A stretch of 64,000 nucleotides of DNA from CAG-791 sp963655255. Its GTDB lineage: Bacteria; Bacillota; Clostridia; Lachnospirales; Lachnospiraceae. Positions 58,421 through 64,000 of this stretch are shown in pieces. How positions within the stretch are numbered: the stretch's first letter is position 1; each line of letters opens with the position of its first letter. The notes beneath the pieces are model-generated. The model ran no database searches. It saw nothing but the letters and a program-made list of their open reading frames with translations, and was not told the DNA's origin. The translations under genes were made by a program, and so were the position numbers. The stretch is from NCBI GenBank assembly GCA_963655255.1, contig CAVKEB010000005.1, forward strand, positions 1 to 64,000. The letters are read 5' to 3'.

Positions 58421-59131
58421 TTATTCCAGCACTTTCTTCATTTCTGTCATCACGGTATCCGCCGGGATGCACGCAGTCGTGCCGTCCCCGGTTCCCTGCA
58501 CGATCATGCCGAGATAATTTCCCGATTTCCCGTACAGGCCGCCGCCGGACATCCCGCTCTCACCGCCGATGTCCGCGAGAATGAGATTCTCTCCGATCCC
58601 GTCCACGGAAGCCGAAGGGTCTGCAACGGATCCGGAAACCAGCACATCATGATCCTCTCCCTTCAAGGCATACACCGGATCCTGCGGCGCAAGCCGGTCC
58701 AGAATATCCCGGGAATAATACACCTCGAGTTCCTCCTTCCAGGAACACTGAAGAAAAGCAAGATCTTGTTCCGGATCCGAAGAAAGCACCTTCGCATCCA
58801 GCTTCGTTCCGTCCGAAAGTGTCAGCTGCACCACGTCCGCACCGCCGACGACATGAGCCGCCGTCACGACGGTCAGTGTGTAATTCTCATCCTTCGTGGA
58901 CTGCTTCCTTCCGTCCAGAATGGTTCCTGCCCCGGCCACGCCTTCTGCCCGGACGGTGACTTCATATTTGCTCATCGCATCATGAAGGGCATCCGGTTCC
59001 AGTGTATACATCCTGTCAATGGTCCCGTTCCGCAGGAGAACGCCGCGAAGAAGGAACATCGCCAGAATCACAATAATGGCCGCCACAGTGACAGCCTTCT
59101 TGTTCTTGATCTTATGATTGTATAAATTCAT
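58421..59131 (-). CDS. Membrane-anchored trypsin-like serine protease
   Basis: A 236-residue protein with an N-terminal membrane anchor (about 12-34) and an outer trypsin-fold domain without a PDZ domain. The catalytic triad is readable: His in TVVTAAHVV, Asp in DPEQDLAFLQ, Ser in GESGMSGGGLYG. It is a shortened HtrA/DegP-like protease. GAAGAAAT precedes the ATG. Substrates unknown; envelope protein quality control is a reasonable guess. Confidence 0.85.
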   Translation of the reverse strand: MNLYNHKIKNKKAVTVAAIIVILAMFLLRGVLLRNGTIDRMYTLEPDALHDAMSKYEVTVRAEGVAGAGTILDGRKQSTKDENYTLTVVTAAHVVGGADVVQLTLSDGTKLDAKVLSSDPEQDLAFLQCSWKEELEVYYSRDILDRLAPQDPVYALKGEDHDVLVSGSVADPSASVDGIGENLILADIGGESGMSGGGLYGKSGNYLGMIVQGTGDGTTACIPADTVMTEMKKVLE

Positions 59132-59274
59132 ATTTCTTCAATAAAAGAGCTTCTCATCTGCAGACGGGTTCGGCTCGCAGCAGGCGCCGCAGCTTACACA
59201 ATTTCTGTTCGCATACCGTTCTGCTTTGAGAAAGCACGCTGCATTAAAATTTATTGATATCAGATAAAAAACAA

Positions 59275-59623
59275 GTAAGCAGAGCGATAAGCCGGGTTCT
59301 GTCGTTGGACGATCATCTGTCTAGAACTGCCGTTGCCGACAGCTTCAAGCGACGCACCTGGAAACGGATCGGGCCAATCCATGGTTTCCGTTTCGGTCTT
59401 GCTTCGGATAGGGTTTGCATGGCTCCGCACATTACTGCACGGACGGTAGTCTCTTACACTGCCTTTTCACCCTTACCTTCCTCCGAAAAGGAAGGCGGTA
59501 TGTCTCTGTTGCACTGTCCCGGGAGTCGCCTCCGCCGGCCGTTAACCGGTATCCTGCCCTGTGAAGCCCGGACTTTCCTCACCCCCGCCCGAAGGCGGGG
59601 CCGCGATCGTCTGCTCTGCTTAC
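59275..59623 (-). ncRNA. rnpB: RNase P RNA (class A)
   Basis: About 349 bases. The 5' GTAAGCAGAGC pairs with GCTCTGCTTAC at the 3' end. The conserved GAGGAAAGTCCGGGCT near the 5' end and ACAGAACCCGGCTTAT near the 3' end are the class A landmarks. It is the catalytic RNA that matures tRNA 5' ends. Ends are set by the terminal helix, within a few bases. Confidence 0.95.
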
Positions 59624-59704
59624 AATATTTTAAATTAACACACTTACCTGAAAAAATCCACTACACTCGAATCTGCCCGAGGGCGGATTCATATACTGAC
59701 ATGA

Positions 59705-59801
59705 GGAGAAATCCGCGCAGGCGGTTTCTCCAAAATGTGGAGTGTCAACCGTCAGGTTGCACTCCGGCCAGGAAAAGATGTCATTAGATATCTTTTCCTG
59801 G
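59705..59801. repeat. Modular hairpin array, copy 17
   Basis: GGAGAAATCCGC with loop GCAG (59705-59731), GGAGTGTCAACC with loop GTCA (59739-59765) and CCAGGAAAAGATGTC with loop ATTA (59768-59801). It lies between rnpB and the uridine-kinase-like gene. Confidence 0.8.
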
Positions 59802-59861
59802 CGACTTCGCCAAATTCTCCTTGCGCTTTCTCCGCCCGATGACGGATTGAAACCGCTGCCA

Positions 59862-61568
59862 TCACAGCTCAAAGCACCCGCCTCCCACGAATTCGCGGCA
59901 GATGGAGTTGGCCGGAAGAGCGGCCGTGTCCACGCCGGCGAAGTACTCAAGGAACTTCAGCAGGCGCTTTGCCTCGTAATATTCCGGCGAATCCGCGGAG
60001 ACGGAGAACAGCTGCGGCTCCGCAAACTGCTTGAGCACCGCCTGTTCATAGATCAGAACGGAGTTGAAGACCGCGTCCACGTTCTGCTGATAGGGGAAGA
60101 TGTATTTTTCCTCTCCTTCCCGCACCTTCTTCCACTGCGCAATGGTGCCCTGGGCGTCGTACCCGCGCGTTCTCGCGTCCCGCACGATCCTCCGCAGAAG
60201 ACGCGTATCCGAGGACGGAATCCGGTTGTGCTCGTCAATGTTGAGCGAGGTCAGAGCCGAGATATAAATCTTGAATTTATTCTTCGCAGGGATCCCCTCG
60301 GAGGTCTTCGGGTTCAGCCCGTGAATGCCCTCGATGATCAGAATATCATCCGGTCCCATGACAATCGGAGCGTCCTTGTAGCGCCGCTTTCCTGCCTTGA
60401 AGTCGAAGGTCGGAAGCTCCACCTCTTCGCCGTTCAAGAGATCGTTCATGTTCTCATTGAACAGCTCCAGGTCCAGGGCCTCCAGGCACTCGTAGTCATA
60501 GTTGCCGTCGATGTCAATCGGTGTCCTCTCCCGCGGCACGAACCAGTTGTCCATGGACAGGATGTGGGGCCGCAGGCCGAACGAGCGCAGCTGAATCGAC
60601 AGGCGGTGGGCAAACGTTGTTTTGCCGGAGGATGAGGGTCCTGCCACCAGCACGACCTTCACGTCCTCCCTGTCCGCGATGTCCTCCGCGATGTCTCCGA
60701 TCCGGCGCTCCTGCAGGGCCTCCTGCACTAGAATCATGTCCGAAATGTTGCCCTTGCAGATCTGCTTGTTCAGGTCTCCGACCGTGGAAATGTCCACCAG
60801 ATTTCCCCACTCCGTGGAGAGCATCAGCTGCTCGTAGAGATTTTCCTCCTCGCGGAACGGCGTCAGCTCTTCCGGCGTCTCATGCCCCGGAAGATTCAAA
60901 AGAATCCCCTCCTTGTAGGCACTCACCTCGAACTGACGGACATAGTCGGTGGAGGGCATCATATATCCGTAAAAATAATCATAGTATCCTTCCAGGCAGT
61001 ACACGTTGACCGTGGAGCTCCTGCGGAAATGGAAGAGCTTCACCTTGTCCTCCATCCCCTGGCGCCCGAACAGCGCAATGGCATCATCCAGCGGATAGGT
61101 TTTCTTCGTGATCTGGCTGCCGCGGTCCCGCATGTTCTCCATCTCGGTCTGGATTTTCCGTGCGAAATCTTCCGGTATCAGAATGTTGCCGTTCTCCGAC
61201 ACCGAGAATCCCGCCTCCTCTTCCTCCGGCGTCAGGTCCCCGTGAATCGTGCAGAAATACGCATTTCCAAGCGTAAATTCAACCTTCACGCGAAGCGGAT
61301 GCTCCCGCCCCGTCAAATCCGCCACCGCCTTGACCAGCATCAGTGTCGCCGTCCGCACATAGGCAAGATATCCCGCGGCATCCCTTGTCGTGATCACGGA
61401 AACCACGCCGTCCCGGTCCAGCTTCTTGTTCAGCTCCCGCATCTTGCGGTTAAAATAGACCAGTGCAATCCCGTTCCCGTACTTTGGCTGGAACTCACTC
61501 ACGATTTTCTCAAATGTCGTTCCTTTTTCGTACTGTCTCTGCTGTCCGTCTACAAATACTGTCGGCAT
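59862..61568 (-). CDS. Uridine kinase-like nucleoside kinase with TGS/SAD-type N-terminus
   Basis: A 568-residue protein from the ATG at 61568 (AGGGAGGAA upstream). Residues 1-70 look like a TGS domain (MPTVFVDGQQRQYEKGTTFE), residues about 80-200 like the threonyl-tRNA-synthetase second additional domain, and residues about 280-480 are a P-loop kinase of the uridine kinase/phosphoribulokinase type: Walker A VAGPSSSGKTT, then SMDNWFVPRERTP and ILIIEGIHGLNP. Such fusions are widespread in Clostridia, usually called nucleoside kinase or uridine kinase; the role of the synthetase-like part is unknown. The frame upstream of 61568 is hairpin array. Confidence 0.88.
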   Translation of the reverse strand: MPTVFVDGQQRQYEKGTTFEKIVSEFQPKYGNGIALVYFNRKMRELNKKLDRDGVVSVITTRDAAGYLAYVRTATLMLVKAVADLTGREHPLRVKVEFTLGNAYFCTIHGDLTPEEEEAGFSVSENGNILIPEDFARKIQTEMENMRDRGSQITKKTYPLDDAIALFGRQGMEDKVKLFHFRRSSTVNVYCLEGYYDYFYGYMMPSTDYVRQFEVSAYKEGILLNLPGHETPEELTPFREEENLYEQLMLSTEWGNLVDISTVGDLNKQICKGNISDMILVQEALQERRIGDIAEDIADREDVKVVLVAGPSSSGKTTFAHRLSIQLRSFGLRPHILSMDNWFVPRERTPIDIDGNYDYECLEALDLELFNENMNDLLNGEEVELPTFDFKAGKRRYKDAPIVMGPDDILIIEGIHGLNPKTSEGIPAKNKFKIYISALTSLNIDEHNRIPSSDTRLLRRIVRDARTRGYDAQGTIAQWKKVREGEEKYIFPYQQNVDAVFNSVLIYEQAVLKQFAEPQLFSVSADSPEYYEAKRLLKFLEYFAGVDTAALPANSICREFVGGGCFEL

Positions 61569-61611
61569 GTGTTCCTCCCTTCCCGGTAAACCTGTCTGCT
61601 GCGAGGCTTTT

Positions 61612-61790
61612 CCTCGCTGAGGCAAAATCCGCGATATCAGAGAGAATTTCGCGAAGGCGAATTCTCTCTGTATACAGAGTGCCGCCAAGCGGCACTCTAA
61701 GCAGGAGAAGATGTCATCAGACATCTTCGAGTGCAGCGGTTTTGCCGAATGCGGCAGCCGGTGCGTCAGCACCAATGCTGCGGTCTTCCG
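61612..61790 (+). repeat. Modular hairpin array, copy 13, with three nested modules
   Basis: Outer arms GGCAAAATCCGC (61621-61632) and GCGGTTTTGCC (61736-61746) enclose three further hairpins: CAGAGAGAATTTCGC with loop GAAG (61638-61670), perfect AGAGTGCCGC with loop CAA (61676-61698), and perfect GAAGATGTC with loop ATCA (61707-61728). The GCAGC/CGGTGC module follows (to about 61785). Confidence 0.88.
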
Positions 61791-61851
61791 CATCTGCGGC
61801 ATCCCAACTCCTGTTTTTGTCAAAATACGCCAAAACCGGACCTTCCAGACA

Positions 61852-62634
61852 TCACACCGTCACAAACGGCTCCTTTTCCGGTGCGCAGATCACCTTCAGC
61901 TGCGGCATCTCCCGGGCCAGATAATCCCGCATGTACGGCACGAACATCTTCTCCACGCCGTAATGTCCCGCGTCAATCAGGGCAATTCCCTTTTCCTCGG
62001 CATCCAGGCCGACGTGATGCGTGATATCCCCGGTAATCAGAACATCCGCTCCTTTTTCCAGGGCAGTGTCCACCTCATCCTTGCCGGAACCCGGGAGAAT
62101 CGCCGTCATGACAACCGCGCTTTCCGGATCCCCGTACACGCGGACCTCCGGAATCCGGAACACGTCCTTGACATACTGCGCACACTCCCGGAGCGTCATG
62201 TGCTCCGGAAGCTCTCCGATGCGGCCGAGTCCTTCGTGCGAGATGGAATCCTCGTAGGTCACCTCCAGCACATCGGGGTTCAGAAGGTGCAGCTCTTCCG
62301 CGGCCTCCGCCGCCATTCCCATGACGTCAAAGTTCGTGTGCATGGCATACAGCGCCATGTCCTCCTGCAGGATTCGCACCACGCGCCTGCCGATGAAATC
62401 CTGATCCGTCACGTGCTTCAATCCGGCAAAAAGAAGCGGGTGATGCGTCAGAATCAGATCCGCGTGCTGCCGGGCGGCATCCTCAATCACCTCGGACGTT
62501 GCATCTACGGCAAGATAAACCGTCTGAACCTCTTTCCCGCTTCGCCCCGCCTGGAGTCCCGGATTGTCCCAGCTCATCGCAAAAGACTTCGGGCAGAACT
62601 CTTCCAGCTGTGCCATGATTTCCGATAAAATCAC
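61852..62634 (-). CDS. Nif3-like dinuclear metal center protein
   Basis: A 260-residue NIF3/YqfO-family protein, a hexameric toroid with a two-metal site; homologues include GTP cyclohydrolase I type 2 annotations of doubtful validity. Metal ligands are in DLILTHHPLLF and in the C-terminal GDITHHVGLDAEEKGIALID region. It starts four bases before the trmK stop (ATGA overlap), so it is co-translated. The rpoD-trmK-nif3 order is typical of Firmicutes. Molecular function unknown. Confidence 0.93.
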   Translation of the reverse strand: MILSEIMAQLEEFCPKSFAMSWDNPGLQAGRSGKEVQTVYLAVDATSEVIEDAARQHADLILTHHPLLFAGLKHVTDQDFIGRRVVRILQEDMALYAMHTNFDVMGMAAEAAEELHLLNPDVLEVTYEDSISHEGLGRIGELPEHMTLRECAQYVKDVFRIPEVRVYGDPESAVVMTAILPGSGKDEVDTALEKGADVLITGDITHHVGLDAEEKGIALIDAGHYGVEKMFVPYMRDYLAREMPQLKVICAPEKEPFVTV

Positions 62635-63659
62635 ATCTGCCTCCTTATCTCATTCAGCATCCGTACCGCCATCAGAACCTGCAGAACTCCGACCTCTCCG
62701 GAAAGCTGCGCGAGGCGGTTTTCCGCATTTCTGCTCGCCTCCGTGCCGTTCCCGCCTGCTGCCGCGGCGGACAAGGTTTCCATGATTTTCAGCCTGCCGC
62801 GAAGCGTCTGCGTCAGAAACTGCTGAAAGCACGCTTCCTGTCCCTCTTCCAGAAACCGGTGCAGAATGCAGGGGCCGTACGTCTCTTCCGTCAGCCTGTG
62901 GAAGCCGGGATCGCGAAGAATCCGGACCAGCTCCTTCCCGGGCACCATGGCCTTTGCCAGTGTCTCCCCGGAAAGCGTCTCCACCCGGTCTGCCATTTCT
63001 GCCCAGTGCGGGCGCTCCTGAAGATTCTGAACGAATTTCCGAACTTCCAAATCCTCTCCGTTCTCCTTCCCGATGCGTTCCGGACAGGTTCCGCTTATCT
63101 CTTCCTCCCCGGCACGCTCCGGACAGGTTCTTCCGGCAGACGATTCCTGCATGATGCCTTCCGTCCGGCTTTCCTGCACAGGCGGACAGATGATTTTCAT
63201 CACGGTGTAATATTTCCCGTCCTCTTCCAGAAACCGCTCATCCGCGATCCGGCAGTCATTCCGGAAAAGCCACTCCCGCACGAGATGAATCTCCGACTGC
63301 GGCGAGAGAAGAAGCTCCCGGAAGGACAGTGCCTTCTCCGGCTCCGCCTCCAAAAGTGACCGCATGAGGATTCCGCCCATTCCGGCGCAGATCATGCAGT
63401 CCGCCTCCCCCGGCTCATAGGCCGCAAGACCGTCGGATTTCCGAACCTCACAGCGGCCGGAAAGGCCGGTCAGCTCCAGATTCGATCTGGCCGTCGCGAG
63501 CGGTCCGTCCGCCACATCCATTGCAAGGGCAGACGATATTTTCTCCTCCTGCAGGAGACGGATGTCCACGTAGGCATGGTCGCAGCCGACATCGCAGATG
63601 CGGACGCCCGGCGTCACCAGGTCGCAGATCGTCTGCAGGCGTTTTGAAAGTGTAAGCAA
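62631..63659 (-). CDS. trmK: tRNA (adenine(22)-N1)-methyltransferase TrmK
   Basis: A SAM-dependent methyltransferase making m1A22 in tRNA. The likely start is TTG at 63659 (LTLSKRLQTI follows), because AGGAG lies eight bases upstream and the family begins there; the open frame continues upstream without similarity. Motif I is VRICDVGCDHAYVDI, and ICAGMGGILM is the TrmK signature. The protein is 342 residues against about 235 in B. subtilis; the excess is a Glu/Gly-rich insert near residue 170-215 carrying a repeated TCPER motif, ahead of the C-terminal coiled coil. Confidence 0.92.
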   Translation of the reverse strand: MLTLSKRLQTICDLVTPGVRICDVGCDHAYVDIRLLQEEKISSALAMDVADGPLATARSNLELTGLSGRCEVRKSDGLAAYEPGEADCMICAGMGGILMRSLLEAEPEKALSFRELLLSPQSEIHLVREWLFRNDCRIADERFLEEDGKYYTVMKIICPPVQESRTEGIMQESSAGRTCPERAGEEEISGTCPERIGKENGEDLEVRKFVQNLQERPHWAEMADRVETLSGETLAKAMVPGKELVRILRDPGFHRLTEETYGPCILHRFLEEGQEACFQQFLTQTLRGRLKIMETLSAAAAGGNGTEASRNAENRLAQLSGEVGVLQVLMAVRMLNEIRRQM

Positions 63660-63830
63660 ATTTTGTCTCTCCTGAGTGTGCAGGTAAATGATTTTCTCCC
63701 AATGAGAACCATCTCGAATTTGCTCCGCAAATCCTCGATGCGGGACATTCGTCCCATCTTCAAGCATCCGTGTCTTTCCATGGAAACAAGTTTCCCGGAA
63801 AGACACTCCGCTTTCAGATTGTCCTCATTG

Positions 63831-64000
63831 TTAATCCAAGTAGTCCTTCAGTTTTCTGGATCTCGACGGATGGCGAAGCTTCCGGAGCGCTTTCGCCTCA
63901 ATCTGGCGGATTCTCTCACGGGTGACATTGAACTCACGGCCGACCTCTTCCAGCGTCCGCGCACGTCCGTCATCCAGTCCGAAGCGAAGGCGCAGAACCT
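63831..64000 (-). CDS. rpoD: RNA polymerase primary sigma factor, C-terminal end (partial)
   Basis: The last 55 codons of a sigma-70/SigA gene whose 5' part is beyond the window. The region 4.2 helix-turn-helix that contacts the -35 element is intact: RTLEEVGREFNVTRERIRQI, then EAKALRKLRHPSRS, ending KLKDYLD. The stop at 63831-63833 lies 171 bases before the trmK start. Confidence 0.96.
   Translation of the reverse strand, partial: VLRLRFGLDDGRARTLEEVGREFNVTRERIRQIEAKALRKLRHPSRSRKLKDYLD

Overview
The window looks like chromosome from a low-copy-element, G+C-rich, endospore-lineage member of the Clostridia, most likely Lachnospiraceae. The pointers are a GerW/YtfJ-type spore protein, an FtsW/SpoVE plus PBP pair, ScpA/ScpB, a Na+-pumping biotin decarboxylase cluster of the gut-clostridial kind, class A RNase P RNA, and the secG-rnr-smpB-ssrA and rpoD-trmK-nif3 orders. 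Almost every gene is on the minus strand, so transcription runs from high to low coordinates; only a histidine phosphatase, a GT-C glycosyltransferase and rpsT are on the plus strand. No rRNA, intact insertion sequence or prophage is visible.

Layout, low to high coordinate. 0.1-8.5 kb: gerW-like gene, two envelope or unknown proteins, PBP, FtsW/SpoVE, U32 peptidase. 8.7-11.5 kb: zapA, ruvB, a small ORF, ruvA. 11.7-16.7 kb: histidine phosphatase, MarR regulator with a TauE/SafE exporter under a palindromic operator, and an FHA-ABC transporter. 16.8-24.7 kb: tRNA-Leu(CAA), lysA, ung, pepD, hisF-hisH, and a two-component system. 24.9-32.5 kb: glycogen debranching enzyme, then a five-gene operon that encodes both a 5S-type (OadA) and a 12S-type (MmdA) carboxyltransferase with one biotin carrier and the OadB/OadG sodium pump. 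32.8-46.4 kb: scpB-scpA, metallophosphoesterase, rpsU, alaS, glyS, an unknown membrane protein, recO, era, M16C protease. 46.4-49.3 kb: a small A+T-richer accessory patch abutting the 3' end of ssrA, with orphan antitoxin-like genes, truncated genes and a decayed type I-E CRISPR. 49.3-55.6 kb: ssrA, smpB, rnr, secG, glycosyltransferase, rpsT. 55.8-64 kb: two COG0523 (CobW-like) GTPases, one with a large His/Cys-rich metal-binding insert, a membrane-anchored trypsin-like protease, rnpB, a uridine-kinase-like protein, nif3, trmK and the 3' end of the main sigma factor gene.

The most unusual feature is a dispersed family of modular hairpin arrays, at about sixteen loci. Each module is a stem of about 6-15 bp with a 3-4 nt loop. 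Stem sequences differ between copies by paired, compensatory changes, and modules are shuffled, tandemly duplicated and nested inside one another's loops. The arrays sit in gaps between genes, often directly at a start or stop codon. In at least four genes (marR, the FHA-ABC gene, the response regulator and smpB) the terminal CCTC/GAGG mini-hairpin seems to supply the Shine-Dalgarno sequence. One copy lies in frame in the N-terminus of the glycosyltransferase. A second, shorter repeat family occurs four times. I do not recognise either as a named family.
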